Positions 24,728 to 33,875 of a stretch of DNA of 38,850 nt are shown piece after piece. The translations under genes and the position numbers were made by a program. The notes beneath the pieces are model-generated. The model was not told where the DNA came from. It worked only from the letters and a program-made list of their open reading frames with translations, and did not search any database. The stretch comes from DATFXM01 sp035315885. GTDB lineage: Bacteria; Acidobacteriota; Blastocatellia; UBA7656. Each line of letters starts with the position of its first letter. Within the stretch, counting starts at the first letter, position 1. The stretch is taken from assembly GCA_035315885.1 (NCBI GenBank), contig DATFXM010000128.1:1-38850 (forward strand). The letters run 5' to 3'.

Positions 24728-25450
24728 ATGCAGTACAAATACTGGTTGAACACCGCCCTCGGGACTCTGCTAGCCATCACCGGATTGTCTGCTCTTGCAC
24801 TTGCAATGCCGTCGACGCCCGCATCACAAGCTGAAGTTCCAGTTGCAGCATTCGACTCAATCGAGCTGCACGACGGCGCTCGGGTGATCCTTCGTTATGG
24901 CCCAATCCAGCGCGTTACTTTGATCAAAGGTAGCCTCGACTACACTAGCGTCACTGTTGCCGATGGAGGGCGGCTGATTATCAACAAATGCAAGAGTCGG
25001 TGCCCGCGAGGGTACGAACTTGAAATCGAAATAGTCACGTCGGACATCGCCAGCATTTCGGTCAATGATGGAGGCACCATACAAAGCCAGGGGGACTTCC
25101 CGCGCAGGGCAGAGCTCAAAGCCGGCGTCAGTCAAGGCGGCACGATCGATATACGCTCGATGTTAGTGGACAGCGTCAAGGCCTCAGTGGAGCAGGGCGG
25201 CAGTATCTTCACAACACCGCAAATCGCCTTGTTCGCAAGCATCGAGCAGGGTGGCAACATAACGTATTGGGGTGAACCTCGTGTCGAATCATCGGTTAAG
25301 CATGGCGGCGACGTCACAAAGGGAAGCGCCGACCAGATCAACAAGCCGCTGTCGGAATTGAAACCATCACTTGCGGATGTGGCCGCCGTTCCGTCGGTGC
25401 CCGCGGTTCTACCGCTCAGGAATCTTCGAGAGTTACGAGAACGGCGCTGA
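24728..25450 (+). CDS. GIN-domain (DUF2807) secreted auto-adhesin-like protein
   Basis: A 240-residue protein; ATG 24728 follows AAGGAGAG. The signal peptide is residues 1-32 (WLNTALGTLLAITGLSALALA). The GIN domain (DUF2807) runs from about residue 40: FDSIELHDGARVILRYG, then KGSLDYTSVTVADGGRLII and EIVTSDIASISVNDGGTI. A ladder of VxxGGxI turns then repeats (VSQGGTI, VEQGGSI, IEQGGNI, VKHGGDV), the mark of a right-handed beta-helix-like repeat. The domain is called a putative auto-transporter adhesin head, but no function is proven. The C-terminus is a Pro/Val linker and a basic tail. It is 36 bases before a leader ORF and 93 bases before an ADOP permease, all on the same strand, so a joint unit is likely. 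Confidence 0.88.
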   Translation: MQYKYWLNTALGTLLAITGLSALALAMPSTPASQAEVPVAAFDSIELHDGARVILRYGPIQRVTLIKGSLDYTSVTVADGGRLIINKCKSRCPRGYELEIEIVTSDIASISVNDGGTIQSQGDFPRRAELKAGVSQGGTIDIRSMLVDSVKASVEQGGSIFTTPQIALFASIEQGGNITYWGEPRVESSVKHGGDVTKGSADQINKPLSELKPSLADVAAVPSVPAVLPLRNLRELRERR

Positions 25451-25486
25451 CTGCCGACAAGAACGGAACAACTTGGAGGACCGTTC

Positions 25487-25543
25487 ATGCGGAGTTTCTT
25501 TGCAATCGATAAACTGAAGTCCCGTGGCTCAGTGGAGAAGTAG
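25487..25543 (+). CDS. 18-codon leader ORF abutting the permease start
   Basis: ATG 25487 follows GGAGG (25475-25479) at good spacing and encodes MRSFFAIDKLKSRGSVEK, then TAG at 25541-25543. The permease ATG starts at the very next base (25544) and is in the same frame. A GGAG inside the leader (25534-25537) serves the permease. Translational coupling, or a fusion by TAG read-through, is possible. No known family. Confidence 0.5.
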   Translation: MRSFFAIDKLKSRGSVEK

Positions 25544-28204
25544 ATGATCAGAATTCGAGAATTCGCTTCACGCATTCGAGGACTGTTTGGCAGGGAGCGG
25601 CTCGACCGTGATCTCGACGAGGAGCTTAATGCTCATCTCGAGATGCTGATTGAGGAAAACATACGCCGAGGGATGAGCCCGGAAGAAGCCACTCTCGCTG
25701 CTCGTCGAAGCTTTGGCGGGGTTACCCAAACCAAGGAAGCCTATCGAGAACAGAGAGGACTACCAATTGTGGAAACCATTATTCAAGACATTCGTTATGG
25801 CTCACGCTTGTTGCGAAGGAGCCCCGGCTTTACCGCCGTCGCGCTGATCACACTCGCGCTTTGCATCGGCGCCAATACCGCGATCTTCAGCGTTGTGAGC
25901 GGAATTTTGCTGCGCCCGCTGCCCTACCCCGAACCTGATCGGCTCGTCTGGTTCGTGCAATCGTATGCTCAGCGAGGTTTAAGCCCGTGGACCATGTCGC
26001 AGATGAATTTTGCCACCTATCGCGAGCAGAGTAATTCGTTTGAAAGAGTGGCGGCGATCGCAACAGGCGGTGGTGCGAATTTGACTGGTGTTGGAGAGCC
26101 GGAACGCATCGCGATAGCCCGAGTCACTTCAGGCTTCTTCGAGGTCTTCAAAGTGGATCCGCTTTTTGGCCGAACGTTTCAGATCGAGGAGGAGACACCA
26201 GGCAAGAACAATGTTTGCGTTTTGAGTCACAGCTTCTGGCAACAACGGTTTGGAGGCGATCCAAACATTATCGGAAGGGCTCTGCTGTTGAATGACGTGC
26301 CGACCGAGGTTGTCGGCGTGATGCCCGCGGGATTTGAGTTTCCGGAGCGCTGGCCGTCGATCGCATTATGGACGCCGATACCGCTTAATCCCCAGCGGCC
26401 ATTCGGATTTTTCCTCCGAGCGGTCGGAAGGCTGAAACCGGGAGTGTCGCCCGCGGAAGCAGAAGCCGAGACCACCGCCATCATGTGGAACTTCGCGCAA
26501 AAGAATCCAAGCTTCATCGCGTCAGCCAGTCCACCTCCACCGGACGCAGACTTGAAAACGTTGATTACGCCTCTTAAGGACCGGCTAACCGGGAGCTCAC
26601 AGAAACCCCTGGCAGTCTTACTGGCCGCATCGAGTCTTCTTCTGTTAATCGGCTGCGCAAACGTCGCCAACCTGCTGCTCGCGAAGGGAGCGTTGCGTAC
26701 GCGCGAACTCGCCGTTCGTCTGGCCCTCGGTGCCACTCCAAGGCGGATCGTTCGGCAGTTGCTAACAGAAAGTTTGCTGCTGGCGCTGATCGGCGGCGCA
26801 GCCGGATCGCTGCTGGCCTGGTCGGGCGTCCGCCTACTAGCGCGATTCGGCATAGAAGGAGTCTCACGTCTTAGCGAAGTCCGGGTTGACACGACCGTCT
26901 TAGGTTTCTCACTGATGGTCATCGTATTAACCGGTATATTGTGCGGACTTGCGCCGGCGCGACAAGCTTACTCACTCGGCGTGGAAGCAGGGCTGCGAGA
27001 GGGGACGCGAGGCAGCACCAGACCAGGTCAGCGTGGCACAAATAGAATTCTGGTTCCCGCTCAGTTCGCGCTTTCCCTTCTGCTGCTCATAGGTGTTGGA
27101 TTGCTGCTCAGAAGTTTTCAAAAGTTGATAACTACTAATGTGGGCTTTCGACCAGAGAATGTCCTTTCGATGATTGTGTCGCTGCCGGACAAGAAGTACG
27201 ATCCGCCCGAACGTGCGCTTCAATTCAATCAGTCGATGCTGGAACGCGTAAGCAGCTTACCGGGAATCGTGCGTGCCGCCACCGTCGATGGCATGCCGAT
27301 GACTGGCGACGACAACGCAGATGGGATTGTCGTCGAGGGTCAAGAGCCAAGTCCCGGCGAGGCTGGATCGGTGTTTTCGATTCGTGAGGTAACGCCGGGT
27401 TACTTTGAGACGTTGGGCGTCCCGACACTGCGTGGTCGCGACTTTGACCCTACAGACCGACAGGGCTCGCAACTCGTCGCGATTATTGATGAGATGTTTG
27501 CAAAGCGGTATTGGCCAGACGACGACCCACTGGGTAAACGAATACGGTACAGCTGGTCAAAAGACTGGATGATCGTCGTTGGCATCGTGGGCAAAATCAG
27601 AGACGACGCTCCCGGCGACGCGGCAAAACCTCATGTCTATCTTTCGTTTGCGCAGTGGGGGTCAGGCCGCTTTTACCTCGTCAGCCGAACCGCCGGAGAT
27701 CCAACCGCTGCCATCTCGGCTATTCGCAGCGAGATTCAGGCGCTTGATCCTGACCTTCCCGTCTATTCGGTGCAGACCATGCGTCAGGCGATGAGCAAGA
27801 CTCTGGAAACGCAGCGATTGACCAACCAATTGTTACTGGGTTTTGCGGCGCTAGCTGTAGTGTTAGCGGCGGCGGGCATCTACGGCGTGATGTCGTTGCG
27901 GGTCAACAGTCGCGTCCAGGAGTTCGGTATACGTACTGCGCTTGGAGCTAAGCCGAGCGATGTTCTTGGACTGGTGCTCGCGAATGGAATGCGTTTGGCA
28001 GGCGCAGGAATTGTAGTCGGCGTAGCTGGTGCGTTATGGCTGACGAGATTTCTTGCAAGTCTGTTGTTTGAGGTAGCGCCGATTGACCCGGTGACGTTTA
28101 CTGGCGCGATACTGCTGTTGTCGGCGGTGGCGCTGCTAGCCACGTATACTCCCGCGCGAAGGGCGACGCGTGTCGATCCTGCGATAGCGCTTAGAAATGA
28201 GTGA
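25544..28204 (+). CDS. ADOP/MacB-type ABC transporter permease with N-terminal prefix domain
   Basis: An 886-residue protein. Residues 1-80 are the ADOP permease-prefix domain (LDRDLDEELNAHLEMLIEENIRRGMSPEEATLAARRSFGG). The membrane part starts with DIRYGSRLLRRSPGFTAVALITLALCIGANTAIFS; the first helix lies about 95-118. Two MacB periplasmic cores and two FtsX blocks follow, ending in ARRATRVDPAIALRNE. No nucleotide-binding protein is in the window. ADOP genes often sit beside PadR-type regulators, but none is here; instead the gene follows a GIN-domain gene and a leader ORF. Cargo unknown; roles proposed for MacB-type systems include lipoprotein, toxin or antibiotic handling. The start at ATG 25544 matches the family N-terminus. 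Confidence 0.93.
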   Translation: MIRIREFASRIRGLFGRERLDRDLDEELNAHLEMLIEENIRRGMSPEEATLAARRSFGGVTQTKEAYREQRGLPIVETIIQDIRYGSRLLRRSPGFTAVALITLALCIGANTAIFSVVSGILLRPLPYPEPDRLVWFVQSYAQRGLSPWTMSQMNFATYREQSNSFERVAAIATGGGANLTGVGEPERIAIARVTSGFFEVFKVDPLFGRTFQIEEETPGKNNVCVLSHSFWQQRFGGDPNIIGRALLLNDVPTEVVGVMPAGFEFPERWPSIALWTPIPLNPQRPFGFFLRAVGRLKPGVSPAEAEAETTAIMWNFAQKNPSFIASASPPPPDADLKTLITPLKDRLTGSSQKPLAVLLAASSLLLLIGCANVANLLLAKGALRTRELAVRLALGATPRRIVRQLLTESLLLALIGGAAGSLLAWSGVRLLARFGIEGVSRLSEVRVDTTVLGFSLMVIVLTGILCGLAPARQAYSLGVEAGLREGTRGSTRPGQRGTNRILVPAQFALSLLLLIGVGLLLRSFQKLITTNVGFRPENVLSMIVSLPDKKYDPPERALQFNQSMLERVSSLPGIVRAATVDGMPMTGDDNADGIVVEGQEPSPGEAGSVFSIREVTPGYFETLGVPTLRGRDFDPTDRQGSQLVAIIDEMFAKRYWPDDDPLGKRIRYSWSKDWMIVVGIVGKIRDDAPGDAAKPHVYLSFAQWGSGRFYLVSRTAGDPTAAISAIRSEIQALDPDLPVYSVQTMRQAMSKTLETQRLTNQLLLGFAALAVVLAAAGIYGVMSLRVNSRVQEFGIRTALGAKPSDVLGLVLANGMRLAGAGIVVGVAGALWLTRFLASLLFEVAPIDPVTFTGAILLLSAVALLATYTPARRATRVDPAIALRNE

Positions 28205-28315
28205 GCGTTCCCAGCGCAACATTCGGGTTAGAGGTTCAGAACTCAAGTAAAGAAATCCTTAACATCGGAAACCTTAAGAAGATCGACGAGTCTGGCTGAC
28301 AAAGCCGGCGCAGAA

Positions 28316-29444
28316 TCAGGTATTGGCTTGATAGGTCCAGACCTTTTCGCTTGCCGTGCCTCGGTCATTGTAGCCGCCGGTGATTAGCACGCGACCGTCT
28401 TTGAGCGGGGTGGCCGAAACAAAAAACCGCGCCGCGTCGAAATGGCCATCGACCGCACGGAAGGTCCGCGTTGTGGGGTCATAAACCTCGACGCGATCGG
28501 CGCCGCCGGCAATCAGCACTCTGCCGTCGTTTAGCGGTGCGACGGCGTTGACGATTTTAAAGCGTGCCCTGATGCATACGACCGATGGCTTTGAAGCTCC
28601 CCGAGGACGGATCATAAATCTCGGCGCTATCATACTGACCCCGCCAGTCCCGCTTGTCCGATCCACCGACGATCAACACGCTGCCATCGCGCAATAACGC
28701 CGCCGCATGCTTGTGGCGTGGGATCGTCAAGTTGCCGGTCGAGGTGAAGACGCCTTTTGCCGGGTCGTAGACTTCGGCAGTTGCGTAGACAGTCATCGCT
28801 TCGCGACGGTCTTTATGGCCGCCGGTGATCAGCACGCTACCGTTCTTGAGCAGCGTCGCTGTGTGCCCCTCGCGTGGCGTCGTCAGGCTGCCCGTCTGTG
28901 TGAACCTTCCCACGGCAGGGTCATAGAGCTCGGCGCTGCCAAGGAACGAATAATCGGTACCGACGCCGCCCGCAAGCAGGACTTTGCCATTATCAAGAAG
29001 CACGGCCGTATGCTCGCTGCGTTGCGTGGTGAGTTGGCCCGTCGGCGTAAATTTACCCGTCGCCGTGTCATAGAGTTCAGCGTTCGAAAGGTAATCGCCA
29101 TTATAACCGCCGGCGATTAAGACTTTGCCATCATTGAGCAGCGTCGCGGTGTGGCCGACTCGCTTTGCGCTCATGTGTGGCGCGGCGCTGAAACGGTTGT
29201 TGAGCGGTGAATAGATTTCGCAATCAGCGAAATAAGTCCCGTTGCCGTTCATACCGCCCGTGATCAGGACGTCGCCGCTCGCCAACGGCGTCGCGGTGTG
29301 GCCCGAGCGGGCGACGCTCATGCTGGCGGCTAACGCAATTGAGTCGTCGACCGCCGTGGGATGGTGAAGATTGCCGACACTGCTACAAGCCAGCAAGCCG
29401 ATCATTAAGGGAAGCATAAGACTGCGTTTTAATCTTCTTGTCAT
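28316..29444 (-). pseudogene. Kelch-repeat lipoprotein, frameshifted
   Basis: ATG 29444 follows AAGGGGGTG and encodes a lipoprotein signal (LMLPLMIGLLAC, lipid-carrying Cys20). Kelch units follow, each with (K/S)VLIxGG and AExYDP: GDVLITGG, KVLIAGG, KVLLAGG, SVLITGG, SVLIVGG. The first frame ends at a TAA at 28557. The next frame carries the last two units, RVLIAGG and RVLITGG, to the stop at 28316. Removing one base in the CCC run at 28567-28569 joins GRMHQ to ARFKIVNAV and gives 375 residues with seven units, a full seven-bladed propeller. It is therefore either a recent pseudogene or a one-base sequence error. The product would sit on the periplasmic or outer face and bind a ligand or partner. 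Confidence 0.8.
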
Positions 29445-29763
29445 TGTACGGCACCCCCTTGATCATCTTCGTAGCTTAGACGCCCGCTCGCGACTGTTTC
29501 TTCCCTTTTGCCCTACACGTGACGATGGGCGAATGGACCTGTGCGAGATAAAATTCGTCGGCAGGATGAGGAAGACTTAACCTGCGCCCGGTCTCTTGCT
29601 TGTCTTGACTGTTTTCAGCGTGCACAGTAGGAGAGACTCCTAATCGATTCTTACTCGCCCCAGCGGCCACTCAATTGTCGTGACTGGCGTTGACGGATAC
29701 TGAAGATCTGATCGGCAAGTTGTGACTTCGCGACGACTCGGCGTGGGCCCAGGAGGATCTTTA
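29445..29763. other. Intergenic region between kelch and kinase genes
   Basis: No protein gene is supported. It carries the AAGGGGGTG ribosome-binding site of the kelch gene at its left end and the right copy of the 24-bp direct repeat (29751-29774) at its right end. The rest shows nothing recognisable. Confidence 0.5.
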
Positions 29764-29774
29764 CTAAGGATCGA
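29751..29774. repeat. 24-bp direct repeat, right copy
   Basis: It begins AGGAGGATCTTTACTAAGG and ends ATCGA; 23 of 24 bases match 24301-24324. Read on the minus strand, it supplies the last codons (Asp-Pro) and TAG of the kinase gene. Confidence 0.8.
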
Positions 29775-32742
29775 GTTGAGTTCCGGCTTTCGAGTCTACT
29801 ACGCCACTAGCGTTGATATGGTCGTGGTGCTTTTGTGCCGTGACGGGACCGCGGGCTTCGAAACCTGCACAGCGTGCGAGCGTTGGAACCAATTCCTTCG
29901 CGACCTCGGACACGGAGCCATAGCGATCCCGCGGATCCTTTGCCAAACACCGCTGTACAACCGCATCGAGCGCTCGAATCTCGACTGAGTCCCCAGGCAA
30001 ATGATATTCGCTGTTCAGTACCGCCGTCAGTACCTCGTGAGACGTCTGACCGAGAAATGGACGCTCGCCAACCAGCGTCTCGACTAACATCACTCCAATA
30101 GCGAAGATGTCAACCCGCTCATCAATCGCACCACCAGTAAACACCTCAGGCGCGATGTAGCCGAATGTGCCCATCACCGCGCCAGCCTGTGTCAGCGATT
30201 CGCTTAGGCCTGTTTCTCCGTCCAGAACTTTCGCCAGCCCGAAGTCCATGATCTTCAACTCCTCGCCGCCGCCAGCAGTTTCGACGATCATTACATTCTC
30301 CGGCTTCAGGTCTCGATGAACGACGCCCATTTTGTGAGCGAGCTGCAAACCCTCGAGCAACTGCCGGAACCATTCAGCAGCTCGGGCGGGAGCAATCACG
30401 CCACTGCGCTTGAGTTCCGCGCGCCAGGTCCGACCCGCGACAAGCTCCATAATCAGATAAGCTCCGCCTGAACCAATGGCGCCGTAGTCGTACACGCGTG
30501 TGATGTGGCGGTGATCGATCCTCGCGGCAGCGCGAGCTTCACGCTCAAATCGCCTCAACGCCGCTACATCGCCGAACGATGATCCCATCATCACCTTTGC
30601 TGCCATTCGGCGCTGCAATCTCAGGTCAGTTGCTTCATACACCGCCCCGAAGCCTCCCCGGCCCAGAGCTCGTTCGAGCCGGTACTTTCCGTCAAGCGTT
30701 CGCTCCACCGGCAGCGTCAACATTAGTTCAGAGCCATCCTGCTGGCACCGATCCGTGGTGCTGTTGTAGCAGGCGCTGCACATCGGGCATTCCTTAAGCA
30801 GGCTGACGCCGCGCTCTTCTAGCCGCCCAAGCACATCTCGACGGACGTCGGCGTCCAGCCGCACCCGTTCTCGCAGATGCTGATTCTCGTACACCAGACC
30901 AATCTGCGCGGCAATGCCTTCAAGCAAGCGCCGGTCTGTTGCGGAATACGGCTCATCCGACATCCGTCCGCCCAGCAACAAAACTCCGACCAGCCGGTCG
31001 TGCGTCCCGCTGATAGGCACGATCAATCGAACGCTCAGGTTTTCAAGCCACGAGCGTTCCTCATCCGGCAGCTCATTGCAATCGGACGGAAAATCGCGAA
31101 TTGCCTTAGAACCATCGAGCATGCGCAGCAGCGCCTCTTGCTGCGACAGATGTTGCTGAGTAGGGGCGTCGTCCATTACTCGCGCCAGTGTTTGCTGTTC
31201 CGACTGCTGTTGGTTTCGCGTCGAGCCAGAAGCCGAGCCACCCGAGACGAAGCCACTGTCTCCCTTCGCGCGATAGAAGATGTGCAGCGCCGTCGGGTGC
31301 AACACAGAGTCGATGCGAGCGCTGACGAGCTGCGCTATCTCCGCAAGAGAGTCCCGCTGGCGGACTTCGTCGATCAGGTGGAGAAGAACCTGCTCCTGCT
31401 GGTAGTCCTCACGGAAAAATCGCCGGTCGAGCCAGGCTTGAAATCGCTTCCGCCACCGGAGTGTTGCCGCAATCACGCCGATCAAAAGTAAGTTCAGCCA
31501 GCCAGAACCCTGAGTGAGAATCTGAGCAACGGTACGGTTTGGATTCGAGATGATTGAGAACAACAGCACCGCAATCGGGAGGGCCAGCAGAGCTCGCAGC
31601 GCCGTGCGCGCGAACAGATATTGGAGCCCGCGGCGGACGACGACGCGGACGTCGAATAACTGTTCTCTCCAGACCGCCGTCGCGATCGACGCGGGAATTG
31701 CAATCAACGCGAGAAAAGTCGTCGGATACACCGCTAACCACGTCGACTCACTGATCGACCTCGTCGTGTTGAAGGCCATCGTGATTCCTACGGGGCCGCA
31801 GGTCGTGATCAAAGACGCCATGACCCATCGGATCCGCCGTCTACTGCCGGGGTCGGTCTCATGCCGGTAGTTTCGAGCGGCCACGGCCAACGCGAGCACC
31901 ATGCACACACCCATGTAGGCGTAGACCGCTGGGTCCAATCTAGCGGCCGTCAGGTAGAGCCCACGATGCGCGACGAACCAACTACTAATGCTTTCAGTGA
32001 CGTCGAGCCTCATGAAAATCAGCACCCAGACGGGCGCGAAGAACATGAACAGCATATAGAGCACCCATTGGATCGAGCGCCAGAGCGGCCCCGGACGTCG
32101 CCACGTCGGAAAGCGGGCGAAGAAGTGATAGGTCATCGGACAGAACCACAGGTACGCCGGCGACAGAGCAAGGGGAACGAATCGCTCCCAGCCGACGAGA
32201 AATCCCCGCGGAGCCCCCAGCCCCTCGAGCAGGGCCGTGAACCCAACCGCCATCAGGAGTAAGCTCACGAACCGGACCTGGGCCTCCTGCGGACGCAGGA
32301 ATCCCAGCGCGGCTCCGCAAATGAAGAACGCCAGGCTGCAGACCTCGAAGACGGGCCAGAGATACCGGCCTCTGAGAAGCGGCAACCACAAGTCAACCGA
32401 GACGCGTTGCCCGCGACGATCGAGGTCGACGCGATAGGTCTCGTCGCCGCGCACATTGATGAACCAGGAGACGCCCAGGACGGCGGCACGCGGGTCGCCA
32501 TTGATTGCCAGCAGGCGGTCTCCAGGCTCGAGGCGCCCGGCGGCCGCGCCCGCCTCGTACACGTCCGTGACAATCCAACCCTTGGCATCTGGCCGGGCAA
32601 ACCAGCCGGGTTTTTTCACGAGACCATAAGAGCGGGCCGACACGTAGGCCGTGAACACGAAGAAGCCGGTGTACACCACGCAGAGCACGAGCACGAGCCA
32701 GACGAATACTGGTCGACGGGGCGGATCATTCATTGAAGTCAC
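29764..32742 (-). CDS. Ser/Thr protein kinase with PDZ, multi-helix membrane, GAF and zinc-ribbon modules
   Basis: A 992-residue protein. In order: one helix (13-34), a PDZ-like domain (about 52-118; VYEAGAAAGRLEPGDRLLAINGD), about eight hydrophobic helices (130-430), a GAF-like sensor domain (about 450-622), a zinc-ribbon-like CxxCxxC (Cys652, 655, 658) with a later Cys666, and a Hanks-type kinase (687-960). Kinase landmarks are all intact: GRGGFG 694-699, Lys716, HRD with Asp811 and the RD arginine, DFG 833-835, APE 864-866. It should phosphorylate Ser/Thr targets in the cytoplasm in response to a membrane or small-molecule signal. The stop lies within a 24-bp repeat, so the last few residues may be acquired. 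It is a single-gene unit. ATP-binding and catalytic residues suggest an active enzyme. Confidence 0.92.
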   Translation of the reverse strand: MTSMNDPPRRPVFVWLVLVLCVVYTGFFVFTAYVSARSYGLVKKPGWFARPDAKGWIVTDVYEAGAAAGRLEPGDRLLAINGDPRAAVLGVSWFINVRGDETYRVDLDRRGQRVSVDLWLPLLRGRYLWPVFEVCSLAFFICGAALGFLRPQEAQVRFVSLLLMAVGFTALLEGLGAPRGFLVGWERFVPLALSPAYLWFCPMTYHFFARFPTWRRPGPLWRSIQWVLYMLFMFFAPVWVLIFMRLDVTESISSWFVAHRGLYLTAARLDPAVYAYMGVCMVLALAVAARNYRHETDPGSRRRIRWVMASLITTCGPVGITMAFNTTRSISESTWLAVYPTTFLALIAIPASIATAVWREQLFDVRVVVRRGLQYLFARTALRALLALPIAVLLFSIISNPNRTVAQILTQGSGWLNLLLIGVIAATLRWRKRFQAWLDRRFFREDYQQEQVLLHLIDEVRQRDSLAEIAQLVSARIDSVLHPTALHIFYRAKGDSGFVSGGSASGSTRNQQQSEQQTLARVMDDAPTQQHLSQQEALLRMLDGSKAIRDFPSDCNELPDEERSWLENLSVRLIVPISGTHDRLVGVLLLGGRMSDEPYSATDRRLLEGIAAQIGLVYENQHLRERVRLDADVRRDVLGRLEERGVSLLKECPMCSACYNSTTDRCQQDGSELMLTLPVERTLDGKYRLERALGRGGFGAVYEATDLRLQRRMAAKVMMGSSFGDVAALRRFEREARAAARIDHRHITRVYDYGAIGSGGAYLIMELVAGRTWRAELKRSGVIAPARAAEWFRQLLEGLQLAHKMGVVHRDLKPENVMIVETAGGGEELKIMDFGLAKVLDGETGLSESLTQAGAVMGTFGYIAPEVFTGGAIDERVDIFAIGVMLVETLVGERPFLGQTSHEVLTAVLNSEYHLPGDSVEIRALDAVVQRCLAKDPRDRYGSVSEVAKELVPTLARCAGFEARGPVTAQKHHDHINASGVVDSKAGTQLDP

Positions 32743-33245
32743 TTACGTCTGACTGATGTGTGAGACGCGGAGCGTTACTCATCACCCTTTAATTTTCTCG
32801 ACGATCGGCGATGCTGTAAGGAACGACCGCCGAACAATCTTTGATTTTGTCGGTCTTTGAATAGTGTGACGTAATATAACCGGGCGCTAAATGACGGTCT
32901 TGTTCAGGGCCAGCACTAGTGTATACCCTAAGCCGTATGATGGCTAATCTAACAGCGGAGTTTTTAATTGGAATACAACTAGAACGAGATCACCCACAAA
33001 AGTTTCGCTTCGCTCTCGATTACGCGTGATGCAGTATGACCTAATGCATGAGTGAGGCGGCGTCCCAGTGGCAACAACCCAAAACTTCACCTCTATCGCT
33101 GCTCCGGTGCGCTGGCTGAACCACAGGCTGTGATGTGCTAATGTCTAGAGAGTGATGTAGCGTAGACTGTCCAGTCTGCGCATGACTGCGAATCTTTCGA
33201 TCGGAATGCTGCGCAGACTAGACAGTCGGCGCTAAATTGGACCGT
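32743..33245. other. Divergent intergenic region with palindromic element
   Basis: It lies between the kinase start (32742, minus) and the DUF6624 gene (33246, plus) and must contain both promoters; no box could be placed with confidence. The 77-base palindrome at 33158-33234 fills its right end. No protein gene is supported. Confidence 0.55.
33158..33234. repeat. 77-bp palindromic element upstream of DUF6624 gene
   Basis: The left arm TAGCGTAGACTGTCCAGTCT plus GCGCA (33158-33182) matches the reverse complement of the right arm (33210-33234) at 22 of 25 positions. The inner 27 bases are unpaired. This GTAGCG...CAGTCTGCGCA style resembles dispersed intergenic palindromes of acidobacterial genomes. 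It ends 11 bases before the start codon, so it forms part of the 5' leader of the gene. Confidence 0.7.
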
Positions 33246-33875
33246 ATGAAGAACACCCGCTATGTCATAGCTCTTTGCTTTAGCCTGCTGCTGAACGTTA
33301 ACATCCAGGCACAAACCGCCGATACAAACCCAGTTAATAATCCAGCTCTCCGACAGGAGTTGCTTAAACGCGTAGAACAAGACCAGGCAGTCAGAAACGA
33401 GCTTATCAAAAGAGGTATCGATCGCCCGGATGAATCCATTCTTGCGCGTATGAAAACTATCGATGCTGCAAATACAGAACGCATGAGGGCCATCGTCGGA
33501 CAATATGGATGGCCCGGGCCAGAACTCGTCGGGGATGGTACAGAAGCCGCATTCCTGCTCGTCCAACATGCTGAACTGGCCTTCCAAAAAGAAATGCTGC
33601 CGCTCGTCGAGAAGGCTTATAAAAGCGGAAACCTTTCAGGGCAGAGCTATGCCTTGTTGATCGATCGTGTGCTGGTCGGAGAAGGTAAGCCGCAAATATA
33701 CGGGACTCAAGCGAAGCCGGTGGAGGAGTGGAAGGGTGGAGAGCCTGTGCTGCGGCCGATCGTTGACGAAGCGAACGTGGATAAGCGTCGAGCAGAGGTT
33801 GGGCTATTCCCTTTATCTGAATACCGTGAGCTACTGAAGAAACTCTACTTTCCGCAGGAGAAGACAAAGCAGTAG
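33246..33875 (+). CDS. DUF6624-like secreted protein
   Basis: A 209-residue protein from ATG 33246; a TTG nine bases upstream is less likely. The signal peptide is residues 1-23 (TRYVIALCFSLLLNVNIQAQ). The mature part is helical, with the pattern of DUF6624 proteins: LLKRVEQDQAVRNELI, then MRAIVGQYGWPGPELVGDGTEAAFLLVQHA and LLIDRVLVGEGKPQIYGTQ. The conserved W-P, QHA, DRV and QxYGTQ motifs are present. No function is known for the family. It is monocistronic, and a 77-base palindrome lies in its leader. It converges with the permease at 34034. Confidence 0.8.
   Translation: MKNTRYVIALCFSLLLNVNIQAQTADTNPVNNPALRQELLKRVEQDQAVRNELIKRGIDRPDESILARMKTIDAANTERMRAIVGQYGWPGPELVGDGTEAAFLLVQHAELAFQKEMLPLVEKAYKSGNLSGQSYALLIDRVLVGEGKPQIYGTQAKPVEEWKGGEPVLRPIVDEANVDKRRAEVGLFPLSEYRELLKKLYFPQEKTKQ

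Noticed and set aside
24301..29774. Composite transposon
   Set aside because: No transposase, integrase or IS ends inside the block; only the short direct repeat supports a boundary, so it is kept as a finding but not called a transposon.
30877..31491. 204-codon plus-strand open frame
   Set aside because: Antisense shadow of the kinase GAF/zinc-ribbon region; no supporting features.
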